In this document: piece after piece, positions 45,530 to 56,966 of the stretch
How the letters are laid out: each line of letters begins with the position of its first letter
How positions within the stretch are numbered: position 1 is the first letter of the stretch
From: Hypericum androsaemum
Lineage: Eukaryota; Streptophyta; Magnoliopsida; Malpighiales; Hypericaceae
Assembly: GCA_963995505.1 (NCBI GenBank)
Contig: OZ023198.1
Coordinates: 5,542,558-5,606,557 of the forward strand
DNA length: 64,000 nt
Reading direction: 5' to 3'
The notes under the pieces: generated by a model
Database searches by the model: none
Seen by the model: the letters and a program-made list of their open reading frames with translations, nothing else
Told to the model about the DNA's origin: nothing
Program-made: the position numbers and the translations under genes

Positions 45530-46140
45530 AATGAACGGTTACGATAAAATGGCATATCCAGTTATAATGAAATGACATGTCCGGTTACAAGAAAATGATA
45601 TATCTGATAATGCCCAAATGACATGTCTGATTATGACCAAATGGCAGGCCGGTTATGGATAAATAGCACATCCCCTTATGACCAAATGGCATGCTCAGTT
45701 ATGATAAATTGATATGTTCGATTACGATAAAATGACATGTTCAGTTATGACTAAATGGCAAGCTCGGTTAATATTTAAAAAATTTTATAATTAATTAATT
45801 AATTAAATATTATACCCGATTATGTCAAAATGGCATGCCCGACTATGTTTAATGATATGTCCGATTAATATTTAATAAATTTTATAATTAATTAATTAAA
45901 TGACGTATCCGGTTACGTTAAAATGGCATATCCGACAATGACTTATGACATGTTTGGGCATGTCTAATAGCATGCCCAGTTAATATTTAATAAAACTTAT
46001 AATAAATAAATTATTAAATAAATAAAATTTTTAATTAAATAACATATCTGATAATGCTAAAAGGGCATGCTTAGTCATGTCTACTAACATACCTAATTAA
46101 TATTTAATAAATTGTCAGTTATGTTTAAATGGCAGAACCT
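45530..46140 (+). repeat. Degenerate ~23-bp tandem array (ATGRCATGTCCGGTTATG)
   Basis: At least ten head-to-tail units of 22-24 bases from 45546 to 45770, then more diverged units separated by AATTAATTAATT. Consensus is about AAATGGCATGTCCGGTTATGA. The array at 52430-53280 uses a related unit. Confidence 0.8.
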
Positions 46141-48383
46141 CTCTTCCCCACCACCTTGGTAATCGAAATTGGTTTCACTGTTGTTAAAAATTATTCCATC
46201 GTATTTTAACTTTATTTTTACAATCCGGTTAGTCATTATTAACAATACAACAAAAGAAAACAATATGTGATTCTATATTAGCAGAACAAAAAATTATTTA
46301 TATTAACGAAAATGTCATATAAACAGACGTTCTTCTCCATCATTTTTTAAATTTTGGTCTGACTAGTGATCTGACCGGTCGGATCATAAAGTGGACAACA
46401 ACCGTCTCCGAATGTGCTAAGCCGACCACTTTAAGAACTAGATGAAATCCGGTCGGACTGTAAGGGTTGGTCACTTTTTTTTTACTCGACCACTAGTTCT
46501 GACCAGAATTTACCAAAACAAACCCAAAAAATCACACTCGAAATTAGGTCAGACCAGGTGGGTTGGAGAGTTTTTTACTCCGATCATCCGGTACGATCAG
46601 AATTTTCCCAGCCAGCCCAAAAAAATTTTAAAAAAAATATAAATATTCCAACCAGTCTGACCGGATAGGTTGGTCAGTTTTTGAATCGGCCCACTCAGTC
46701 TGGCCAGATTTTACCCAACCCAACCCACAAAATTTTAAATAAATCACTTTACACACTCGAAACATATGCCTGGTCAGGTTATTTTTTTATTTTCTAAAAC
46801 AATGTTATTCCAAACATTATAAATATTTTGAGAAAAGTTGAGAAATGACGATAATTTTTTCCTAAATATTTCTTCTCATAGTTTTTCTACATCTCGTATA
46901 TCTAAAATATCCACTAAAATAGATAGAGTATTCTTAACATTCTCTTAAATTACGTACATCATATGAATTAAAATAGACAAATTATTTATAATTAATAAGG
47001 TGACTCAACATATAATCAAAACATTTAAGTAAATTAATTACCTGAAATAAATGGTCCACGGCAGGGAGGATGAGAGAAATGGAATTCAGAGAGGATGGTT
47101 GAATGAAGAGAAAACCAACGCAGGGTCAATTATCTAGGGGGTAAATCCCAAATCCGAAATCTACTTTACAGATTTCAAATATTCGACCAAGATCCAAAAA
47201 AAATCAAATCAGATATTGACCAAGATTTGCCTTTTTTAGCCGGATTTTAGATTCGACTAAAAATGTTGAATCTTGGTTCGGCCGGCCAAAAAAGTCAAAT
47301 TTTGATTCAAAATCTAACTTTTTTGGTCGTCCATCCCACATGGACACCGAATGCCTTTTTCACAAATAGCCATCAACAGTGACACCTAAGAGACATTTTA
47401 CCCTTAAAATTGTTGGGTTGTGTTTCTTTGCTTTTGCGTTGGAGCAGAGAGAGAAGATAAAAAAATGAAAGTGCGGGATTTTTGGTTAGGTAGATTGTGG
47501 GCCAGAAACCAAAAGGGGATGAAGATGGGCTTTGTTTATATTCCGTAGTAGATGGGCTTTAAAGTTTATTTATTTTCTTACCTATATAATAATGTATACA
47601 TATATTTAAAAAATTTATTAAAATAAAAAAGTTCATGTTCGACTGGTAGTCTAACCGATCGTACCGAACGATCCAAAAATGGACAAAATTTGGGTCGTAC
47701 TAAAATCTGTATTTAAAACTAGAGAAAAGTACAGTTTACCTACCTGTGGTTTCACCGATTTCGCGTTCAGGCCGTGTGGTTTCAATTTGGTAATTCAGTC
47801 TCTTTCCAATCTTTTATAGTATACAGTACACTCCGAATGATGGGGATAAAATGTGCTAAGATCTGTAGTTGAATCCTAAAAAAGCAACATAAACGAAATA
47901 GCAAGTGATAAGATTTTTTTTTTTAATAGTCTCACTAATTTCGAGCATAAGAGACTAACAAGTAGTAAGTCGAGATCCTGGCCTATTCAAGTCAGCTACC
48001 CTAATTTATTTCTAGCAATCTCAAATCCCGTGATTCTCTCTTGTAATTTATTCTGTAATAAAGTCCTGCACTCAATACATATGCTTGTATTTTTTTTTGA
48101 GAAGTACATATATTTGTATATAGCGTGAACAAAAAAAACGTAAGAAATACAAAACCTCCTCTAGCCTTTCATAATTGCTTCTCCTTCTTCTTCCTAACCC
48201 GTTAGAGGCGAGGCATTCATTTCTCCCTTCACGATGGTAATTCCTAAATCCTGGTCTATTTCCTTTTTTTATTATTAAAAAAAGAGTGCTACAAGGTCTC
48301 TTCCATTGTTGTTTCTAATTTGTTTTCCTTTTGTTTCCTTCTCGTGGGACATGCGTTTGATTACATGGTGTCTTTGTTTGCTC
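46141..48383. other. Non-coding, transposon-like sequence before the gap
   Basis: At 46350-46720 the motif GACCGGTCGG / GGTCAGAC recurs in loose repeats. At 47725-47815, TACAGTTTACC, CTGTGGTTT and GTTCAGGCCGTGTGG look like the end of a common plant DNA transposon. No ORF with a domain is seen. Confidence 0.4.
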
Positions 48384-48583
48384 NNNNNNNNNNNNNNNNN
48401 NNNNNNNNNNNNNNNNNNNNNNNNNNNNNNNNNNNNNNNNNNNNNNNNNNNNNNNNNNNNNNNNNNNNNNNNNNNNNNNNNNNNNNNNNNNNNNNNNNNN
48501 NNNNNNNNNNNNNNNNNNNNNNNNNNNNNNNNNNNNNNNNNNNNNNNNNNNNNNNNNNNNNNNNNNNNNNNNNNNNNNNNNNN
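48384..48583. other. Assembly gap (200 N)
   Basis: Exactly 200 N. Frames crossing it are artefacts. The true length of the gap may differ. Confidence 0.99.
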
Positions 48584-48724
48584 CATTCCCCATATGAAGG
48601 CCCAAGTCCCCATGTACAATATGCTTGAGGAAGCAAAGAACGGTTGTTTCCTAAATTTAGTTTTGAGCGTAATTTGATTTTACCCTATGTGTTGGATTTT
48701 CGTCTTATATTTTTCTTTAAATGG

Positions 48725-48913
48725 TTGATAGGTATCATTGAACTAATCGGAAAAAAGTACATATTTCGTAACAAGATTTCCCGCCTTCCTGAACTACGGC
48801 AAAGAATTGTGAGGAAATAGCTCAGCTTCAACTCGATCAAGATCTCCAAGATTTGGAACCAGAGATTATCTCTGAAAAGCTTCTTGAAAAGAATAACCGT
48901 TTTTATTATCTCT
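48725..48913 (+). pseudogene. Duplicated gene-end fragment, copy 1
   Basis: A frame reads IIELIGKKYIFRNKISRLPELRQ after an acceptor-like site (GATAG). In a shifted frame it reads CEEIAQLQLDQDLQDLEPE to NNRFYYL and a stop at about 48913. Both parts recur at 55157-55782. The protein is not recognised. The acidic C-terminus is conserved between copies, so it was once coding. Confidence 0.45.
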
Positions 48914-49736
48914 GAAATGGTGTACAAGAATTATAAATTGTAATTTGCTACTTAGATGTCTATTTATAGTTAGGATGGCGCTAATAAAGCATTATGGAAA
49001 CTAAATAACTGTAAGATAGAAACTTATTTATATATATATACACATAATAAAAATTACACAAGAGATGTTCCCTTTATTTGACTGATGGTGGTTCGCCGGG
49101 TACACCGCTCACTTCTACCTCCTCCTCCTCCTTCCTTATCGTCGCTAACAACAAAACATTTCACAAGTCTAGGCCAGCTCTTCCAAAATTAACGTAATTC
49201 ATCACCCCCGCAATCGGAAAGTTGGATATCCCACATTCCAAGCTTGGATTTTATAACCAAGATGGCTGTTAAAATGGCGGCGAGTTCTCCGAAGCTCGCA
49301 ATGGAAGGGATACTCTAGAACAGTTGGTAAACGTTAACTAAATTTACTTTACATTACAAATCTCCATTTGCCAGAGAGAGTGGCCGCCGCCATCACATAA
49401 CCTTACCAAGCTGACCATATCCATCGTAAATCAGAATAAACCACGTTAGGGCAAAACTTGGATACAAGGATGTTCAGTGCTGTACGGGGTTTGCATTCAC
49501 ACTAAGTTGTATCGCTACACTCTTGGATTATGGCACCCTTATAGTTCATATGTACACCATGCGAAAATGGCTATACTTACAAGCTATGCGCAGTACGACC
49601 ACTCCAACGGCAGAAGCCAGAAATCAAAAGGTGCACGCAGATGCCTATAATAGCTGGCGTTGGATCATCTAATGATAAACACCATTCGCTCAGGTGGCAA
49701 TTGCAATATTGATACAAGATTCCAACATTCTTAAGA
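48914..49736. other. Spacer, partly duplicated
   Basis: Parts resemble 55790-55960 (shared AATCATCACCCC and TTCAAGCTTGG), so the duplication of the gene-end fragment extends into non-coding DNA. No gene is seen. Confidence 0.45.
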
Positions 49737-51443
49737 TTAGTCTCCATCGAAGATCTCGGTGGCTTCCGTTGTCTCTGAGTCAATCGCGTATGAAGAGAGC
49801 AGCTTCACTGCATTGGCATAAAAAAAATTGTCAATTGCAGCAACTAGAAGAATAAATTGATTCACCATTCATGATGAACTCATGATCTAGGTAGATAGAT
49901 CTAAAAGGAAAAAACGAGACTGAGTTAATTCCATAAGTAATAGTTCGTGAGGGCAATTGGCAATGCGTCACCAAGAAATTTATCACGCCATAAAGGAACA
50001 GAATTTTCAAGGTAACGAAGAACCGGGTTGCCTACACTCCTAGACATAAATTGCATGAGTTGCGGCATAATCAAGCGGAAAACAGTGCATGAGTCGTGGC
50101 ATAATAAAGCAGGGGAAAGGCAAAGAATACGTGATCCATTTTTAGTGAAGGCACTCACTTGATCCTCAAAATCAGGGCTAGCCAAATTGATGGAAAGATT
50201 CCTCATAAGCAATAGCACCTGGGGGAGGATAAATAAGCAAGAAAGGTAGAACAGACCAAGGAAGACGCAGGATATATGTTGGAGATGACCACCAACTGCG
50301 GAGGACCAACTAGAATTGAATTTAACAAGATATCGATATAGGCAGTTTGATAGCCAGGTCAAGAAGCCTACTGTATCAACGTCAATAGAATCCATCTTCT
50401 TAAGTTTCTGCAAATGACCAGTAACATTTGGGTCACAGAGACTGCCAATAAAGCGATATACTTGTGCAAAGTCTGAGAGGAATGTAGAAAAAGTTGCTAC
50501 ATTAGTACTAAAAGAGAATAAATACAAGATAGACATGGAAAAGCTTGGAAAAACCCCACAAGATGCAGGTCATTATCGAATAGAGTAAATAAAAGGGTGA
50601 AGAGGGGACGGCGATTACCAATTTATAGCAAACTTGAGTTATTATTCACTGAAATTCCTTCACTTAGTGAGACACAAGTGAGGTTGTGATACAATTCACG
50701 ATGGTTTACATATGAAATGGACTTGTAATCATGCCAAACTCCTAATTAGTCACATTTGATTCACACATTCAAACAAGAGAGCAACAAATGTAGTTTTCAA
50801 ATTCAAAGAGAGTATATTCATGAAAAAGCAAACCACCAAAGATAATCAAAAAATGAAGACAGAACAGCCAGTTAAAGTAATCAGCACTTAAAATTGTCTT
50901 TAGGGTTCTACAAATAGTCCATTTCAAGTTCTTTCTGACAACGAAGGCAAAAGCCATTGGCTTTACTGATTTTACTCGATTATACTACAAAACTAACACC
51001 TCGTGCATAAATGCAGATGGATGAAAGATCTCTTAGAAATCTGTTTCAGCTCACGACATTAGGCCACATGATTGTAACTATCATAATGAATACAGGGACA
51101 GAGACTCCCAAGTAAAAAAAATCAAACAATCACCCCTCAATGGCTGGTTATTATTCTCCAGCTCGAGCATATTCAAACTCGGCTTTACTCTTGGAGCACT
51201 CTCTGTGCTACTGCATCAATTGTTTGTCATCATTGGCCAACGGTCACCAGAATTTTAACCTCTCCCAAAGAGGAATGTTGTTGAAAAACCAGGTAAGCAT
51301 CATTTTTTTTTCAATTTGTGGTCATAAACCACCTTTTTACAGATTGTGTGCCCAAGAAGATGGTGCAGTGCCAGGAATATGGGCCATGGGCATTGAAGAA
51401 GAGTCTGCCCTTAGAGCATATTTAGGTTCAAGCAGACCCGCGA
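49737..51443 (-). pseudogene. REVEILLE-like Myb factor, 3' exons only, decayed
   Basis: REVEILLE proteins are single-Myb clock transcription factors. Minus-strand pieces match the conserved C-terminal half in order: 51443-51340 (LLEPKYALRADSSS to SSWAHN), about 51240-51125 (STESAPRVKPS to NNNQPLRG, with TGA in place of a Cys codon), 50507-50372 (NVATFSTFLSDFAQVYRFIG, then GHLQKLKKMDSIDVDT), 50218-50159 (VLLLMRNLSINLASPDFEDQ) and 49807-49737 (KLLSSYAIDSETTE, stop). Introns between the last three have GT-AG ends, but the final junction is out of phase by one base. The Myb (SHAQKYF) exons are missing. This looks like a truncated gene copy retaining introns, made by DNA duplication and not by retroposition. 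Confidence 0.78.
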
Positions 51444-51699
51444 TGATAGATATGATCGCAGAACACCCCAACAACAGCACACAGCACCTGGAGTGTGGAT
51501 TTGGTACTGGATGTACAATTCATACCAAGCCCATTCTCGAGCTGATTTTAGCCATTGGATGAATCCAAATAAAAAGGAGAACTGATCTGATGAATAAGAA
51601 TGAAGCGGAGTAATTTCATAAACTACTCCACATTTTTCACTCTCCCCTTTACGCTTTCTCTCTCCAAAAAAGGACAGGAAGCTGTGGTCTACTCCTCCC
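51444..51699. other. Spacer next to the REVEILLE relic
   Basis: Contains a near-palindrome GGAGTAATTTCATAAACTACTCC region (about 51608-51630). No gene is seen. Confidence 0.35.
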
Positions 51700-52429
51700 A
51701 TTCTCTCTCTCCCTCCTAGCCGACGATAGAGTCGGTGACGACAATCTTTCTCGACGGCGGTGGCAATGGTACTCGGCCACGGTCGTCGCTAGCTGGGCGG
51801 TGGCATCAGGCGGTGACTGATTGACGGCGACGATCGCATCGGGGTGTCTCTTTCTCTCTCCACGGCTCTATCTTCCTCCTCGGGCTCACGATGAACAGCT
51901 AGGTTGCGGTGCTCCAGTTTCTTCGAGCAGCGACGACGACGGAAGCGGGCTGGATTTCAAAGACTCTCGAACCCGAAACAAAGCGGGGCTCTCTTCTCTC
52001 TGGGGCAATCGTGAACAGTGACTTCAGGTGGTTGCTGGCCCTTGGAGATGCCCAAGTCGCCAGCATGTTGCTATGTGCTTCTTCAATCTTTCAATCTTTA
52101 TTGTTGTTGAAACCATTTTGTGTTTCTCATGGTTAATGCAAATAAAAATAAACTCATGGTTAATGCAAATAAAAATAAGAAATTTAGTGGGGATTTTGCG
52201 GGCACTCGGAGGCCCAACGATCATAGGTTGTCGGCGAGGGAACTCACTGATGAGAGAATTGAATTGTAGGTTGCCGGCGAGAGAATTGTAGGTTGCCGGC
52301 GAGGAAAGTTCTTCGCCGAAATAGATTTGAGGGAATTGAATCGAGAATTTGGATTCTACGCAGAAATGGGGATTTTTTTGTTTTTTGTTTTTCAAATCCC
52401 TAATTGTGAATTTAACCGGATTAATTTAA
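51700..52429 (+). repeat. GC-rich head of a repeat with minisatellite tail, member 2
   Basis: GC-rich block with GGCGGTGGC and GACGGCGACGATCGC runs, then a transition with TTGCCGGCGAG repeats (52210-52310), leading into the ~23-bp array. The layout matches 44570-46140. No domain-bearing frame. Confidence 0.4.
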
Positions 52430-53280
52430 TCGAGATATATTCAAATAGTTTATCTGGTTATATCAAATGGTTTACCCGATTATATCAAATAGTTTACCTA
52501 GTTATATAAAATGGTTTACCCTGGTTATGTCAAATGATATGTCATGTTAAATAATTAATTTGATAATATTAATAGTAATTTTTTTAAATGAATTTAATCG
52601 AACATATTTTCAAATAATTTATCTGGTTATATCAAATGATTTACCTCATTATATAAAATAGTTTATCATATTATGATACAATGGTTTATCATGCTATCAT
52701 ACAACGGTTTGTACAGTTACGATACAATAGTTTATCATGTTATGATATAATGGTTTGAATAGTTATGATACAATGGGTTATCATGTTATGATACAGCTGG
52801 TTTGTACAGTGACAATACAATAGTTTATCATGTTATGATAAAATAGTTTATTATGTCACGATCAAAAAGTTTGATCGGCTATGATCGAATGGTTGCACAG
52901 TTATGATAAAATAGTTCGTCATGTTGTGTTCAAATGGTTTTCACTGTTAGGATAAACATGTTTATTTTGTCATGATAAAATAGTTTGTTTGGTTATGTTA
53001 AATGGTATACCCGGTTATGTCAAATGATATGTTGTGTTAAATAATTAATTTGATAATATTAATAGTAATTTTTTCAAATGAAATTAATCGAAGATATGTT
53101 GAAATGGTATGCCCGATTTTGTCAAATTGTATGTTTAATTATATCGAATGGTATGTGCGGTTATTAAAAATACTTGTAATAAAAAATATATAAAATAAAA
53201 AATTATATATATAATAGTATATCCAGTTATGTCAAATGGTATGTCCAATTATATCTAATGGTATGTGCGGTCATTAAAAA
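52430..53280 (+). repeat. Degenerate ~23-bp tandem array (AAATGGTTTACCCGGTTATAT)
   Basis: Units of 22-24 bases. From about 52675 to 52860 two unit variants alternate (ending ATCATGTTATGATAC and GTACAGTTACGATAC), giving a 46-bp higher-order period. The right end uses AAATGGTATGTCC units like those of 45530-46140. Confidence 0.82.
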
Positions 53281-53631
53281 TAATTGTAATAAGAAAGTTA
53301 AATAATTAATGAAAGATTTTTTCTATTAAAGATTTTTTTAAGTTAAAGAAATGAATACCGCATTGAAACTGCAGAATGGAAGCCAAAATAAAAAGGAGTT
53401 AGCCACCACCGAATTAATATGATGCATATGCAACCAAAAGTCACGTGTGAGCGTGCCCTAAACCCACTCCCCTTGTAATTGAAATTAATGACAATAATAC
53501 CCTTGTCTTTGGCCATCTAGAACCATACTGGATATTCTTTTCAGGACTGAATCGAGTCCCAGCACCTGAAGCTCACCACTCTCCAAATTCTACACCAGCC
53601 GCTTGAAACACACCTTAACCGCATCTGGGTA
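53281..53631. other. Spacer
   Basis: AT-rich, no features recognised. Confidence 0.4.
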
Positions 53632-54048
53632 TTAGGTGAAAACTTCAGGGGTCAAATCCCTACACAAATCAATCGTCCCAATCCTAGAAAGGCACTCCAA
53701 CGCCAAACCCACTTCAAGCTCATTGCTACACTTGAGATCCTTCCTAAGTTGGTTCGTGATCAAGAGAATTACCGGCGTGGAGTTGGTAAACGAGGGGGAG
53801 ACGGCGAGGTAGCCGGATTTCTTGTGGAAGAAGTTATGGGAGGAGAGGTGGGCGAGCTTCTGGAGGGCGGTGGACTTGGTCTCAGGGTCGGTGGACTTGA
53901 TCTCGGGGCGAATCTCGTCGACATCTTTTGGTATTGAAGTTAGGGCATGGAGGAGGAGGAGGTCACGATCTAGAGGAAGGGAGATGGAGCAGAAGGAATT
54001 GGGTTTTGGTTGGGGAGGGAACTCGGACTCGTTAGAGGTCTGAATCAA
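53632..54048 (-). pseudogene. AP-3 complex subunit delta fragment
   Basis: AP-3 delta is the large subunit of the vesicle adaptor complex acting in vacuolar sorting. The minus-strand frame matches its N-terminus: EIRPEIKSTDPETKSTALQK, HKKSGYLAVS, PVILLITNQLRKDL, ALECLSRIGTIDLCRDLTPE. Sequence normally found between the KLAHLSS and HKK motifs is missing (about 20-30 residues by comparison with the family as I remember it). The frame stops at 53632, soon after LTPEVFT. Only about 135 codons of a protein near 900 are present. The hAT element begins within its 5' side at 54046. Confidence 0.8.
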
Positions 54049-54974
54049 GGTTGTCAGGATCGCGATTATAATTATAAGATCGCACGATTTTATGAGTCGC
54101 CATTGCTCTACCGTGCTAGATCACATGCAAGATCTTAATGTTGAAAGGATCAGTGGGATCGCCGAGTATAATCGTAAGATCGCAAGATCTGCGATTAAAA
54201 TCACAATAATTTTTTTAACTAATTCCCTCCTTGTACATGCGAGAGATTTAGTGAATATTTTTTGTGTTTCTTTTTTTAAATCATATTTATTGTTTCTTAT
54301 AATTTTCTTGATTATTTTAAAGATATGTGGTATTTCTTTCATAGTTTAAATCAGTATAACCCTAACCCTAATAGTGTGCACTATAAATATAAAGTTTTGG
54401 CCATATTCCAAAAGAAAAATAAGAAGAAATTAAATAAGATCGAGAGAGGGATCATCGAATACAATGTAAGTCGGTCTCCGTCTTTGGTTCTCGTGATTTT
54501 GTAATCTAAGTAAATATTTTAATGAACTTCATCGCATGATTTAATAGAGCACTATTTTTGTAGTTCACTGCTTACTAAGATTACGATCATTTTTGTTCAT
54601 AGTTTTGTAGTTCTACGATAGGAATTAAATAATGCTAGTCTATGATAGAAATTAAATAATACCCAAAGTAGGAGGTGAAGATCGTATGGAGGAAGATGTT
54701 GAGTTCGATGAGTAGACTGACTTGAATGCTTTGTTGAATTCAAAAAATTTAGATGATGTTTGAGAAAATTATGTTTTTAGTTGATGTTTGAGACAATAAG
54801 TGTTTATGACAAATGAAAAAATTAATACAAGTTTATGTTAAGTTTATTTTTCTTAATTATTTTTTATAATTTTATCTATTTGGTGGGATCTTGCAATCCG
54901 TGTTACGGTCTTTCGATCTACGATTTTTCTATACCCAAATGATCCTAAGTGAGATCTCGATTTTGACAACCTTG
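54046..54974. mobile_element. Non-autonomous hAT element
   Basis: Ends are CAAGGTTGTCAGGATCG (left) and, reverse complemented, CAAGGTTGTCAAAATCG (right). The 8-bp flanks GTCTGAAT (54038-54045) and GTTTGAAT (54975-54982) match at seven of eight positions, as expected for hAT insertion. The 929-bp interior carries repeated GCGATTATAATTATAAGATCGC-type motifs near its left end and no transposase. It sits at the upstream edge of the AP-3 delta fragment. Confidence 0.82.
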
Positions 54975-55156
54975 GTTTGAATATTCAAATATTATTTTGT
55001 CCATTATTTCTATATAATCAGTGTACTGTTCGGTATAAGATTGTCATATACATAATTCAGTTTTATAAATTAGTCGAATTTAGTCTGTTTTATACTGTTG
55101 GAATTCGAAAACTTTACAGGATTGTTTATCTTATATTTCTGTTTCAATGTTTGACA

Positions 55157-55782
55157 GGTATCATTAAACTAATGGCGGAAAAGGACATATCTCGTAACCA
55201 TATTGCCCGCCTCCCTCCTTTTTTTTTTTTGAGAAGTAAAATGATATATTGCATAACACCAAACACCACCAGTTACATCCATCGTCCAATCTTGCACAAG
55301 AGGAGCAAGAAATACTGAAGTACACCGATCTCACCTAAATACAAGTGTTCTACCCAACCTATCCCCAATGTGATCTAGCCCTTATATCAAAGAGGATATA
55401 AGGTTGCGGCCCTGAACATCGTTAAAAAACCTATCGTGGTAAAAACTCCCTTGGGCCAAATCCATGATAGGAAAAAGAGTATCCCCAGTATCACCGCGAA
55501 ATCTATCCCACCCAATTCTACACCCACCCACAGCCACAAAGACCGCGTACACCATTAACTGGATTCCGCACCAAGCCTTAGCATCAAATCTTGATTCGCC
55601 ATACGCCTTGAGCTCCCAAACATTGCCCGCCTCCCTTCATATCAATCTTAAAGGATTGTGAGGAAATAGCTCAGCTTGAACTCGATGAAGATCTCCAAGA
55701 TTTGAAGCCAGAAGTTGAAGACGAAACCTCAATAAATGAAGAAAATCTTCTTGAAGAGAATTACCATTTTTATTATTTCTGA
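55157..55782 (+). pseudogene. Duplicated gene-end fragment, copy 2, split by a retroposon
   Basis: After TTGACAG (acceptor-like) the frame reads IIKLMAEKDISRNHIARLP. It is broken at 55217 by a 405-bp insertion. After the insertion, 55654-55782 reads CEEIAQLELDEDLQDLKPE to ENYHFYYF and a stop. It is better preserved than the copy at 48725-48913. The family is not recognised. The tail is strongly acidic. Confidence 0.5.
55217..55621 (-). mobile_element. Short non-LTR retroposon fragment with 15-bp target duplication
   Basis: Flanked by perfect copies of ATTGCCCGCCTCCCT (55202-55216 and 55622-55636). A T run at 55219-55230 is the poly-A tail of a minus-strand insertion. The body (about 390 bases) has no complete ORF. 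It is either a 5'-truncated LINE or a SINE-like element. No tRNA-type boxes were found. Confidence 0.82.
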
Positions 55783-56966
55783 AATGGTAGTACAAGAATT
55801 ATCGATTCTAATTTGCTACTTAGATGACCATTGGAAGCTAATAAATCATAAAGAAATTAAATAACTGTAAAATAAAAAAAAGTTCTTCCAAAATTAACAT
55901 AAATCATCACCCCACAAGTTAGATGGTAAATATTTCACATTTCAAGCTTGGAGAAGACTGGAGAGGTTTGGTAAAGCTATCGGCAACCTGCAATTGCATG
56001 GGCACATGAAAAAGACTAAATAAGCTAGACTAGATACATTCTCCAACGAAGTGGTAGTTAAATTTTATGTGCTTTCTTCGTTCGTGGAATACCAAATTTT
56101 CGACAATGTCAATGACACACTTGTTACTGCAGTAAACCAGGCAGAATAAAGGTAATGAGTATATTTTTAGCCAAAAGGTACAAATATTACCATACTTGGC
56201 TTAAATTAATTCCACTCAGAATCAAATATAACCAAATGTATATATTTGTTTATGACAAAGTAATCTGAATTAGAATTGAAACTATTTACAAAGTCTAATA
56301 CAGGAATTCGCACATCACAATCACATCATCACCAGTTCACCACCCAGGGAAAGATCAAGTTTTCGGTGGGATGGAAGAGATCATCTGAACTCCACAACTT
56401 CTCTCGTTGCCGTAGTTGAGGTCCGAGCCGGGGACCACACATCAACGCAGCCGACTTGAAACCTTCAAGGCGCCTTCTCCTCTGAGGGTGGTGGTGGCCC
56501 ACCATTTGGAGGGTGGGTCTCCATGGATGGTCCCCAGGAGGGAGAGGGAGAAGGAGGAGGTTTGTAATGGTGAGGAGGATTTCATGGAGATGGGGAGAAA
56601 ACGTTCCCCCAGGAGGCCCAAGAAGCGGCCGCATGTAGTAGTTCAGAAGAATTTAGATGTGAGGATTTATTTTCCCTTTTGTTGCTTCCTTCTTGCTTGT
56701 TTGTTGGCTCGTTTCTTGAAGAGATGCCTTGCTTTCTACAGTTTACCCCTTCCCGTTTCATACTTGAATCCTCATTTCAGCCCTTCCCGTTTCATTTTTC
56801 TAGGTCGAATGTTTCAAAACATAATGGAACGCATTGGATTGTCTTTGTAGTAGCAATGTTTAATTTCTTTTTTTTTCACCTGTTGATGCTACCCATCAGT
56901 GCTCGAAGGAAAGACTGAAGTTTTTTGCTCTTGGGAGGGGATGATGAAGTACTTCAATCTGCCTAG
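55783..56966. other. Spacer with a small Copia RNase H fragment
   Basis: At 56040-56150, minus strand, a frame reads NKCVIDIVENLVFHERRKHIK, a Copia RNase H motif. No other part of that element is seen. Frames at 56416-56850 have no known domain. Confidence 0.5.

Noticed and set aside
48275..48677. Open frames across the N run
   Set aside because: They consist mainly of undefined residues from the assembly gap.
54358..54372. Interstitial telomere repeat (CCCTAACCCTAA)
   Set aside because: Only about two units are present and they are of the six-base type; plants normally have TTTAGGG. Chance within the hAT element is the simpler view.
55157..55216. Second NLR paralogue, because IIKLMAEKD resembles VVQLLAEKD of NLR exon 2
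   Set aside because: The similarity covers few residues, and the following acidic tail has no counterpart in NLR proteins.
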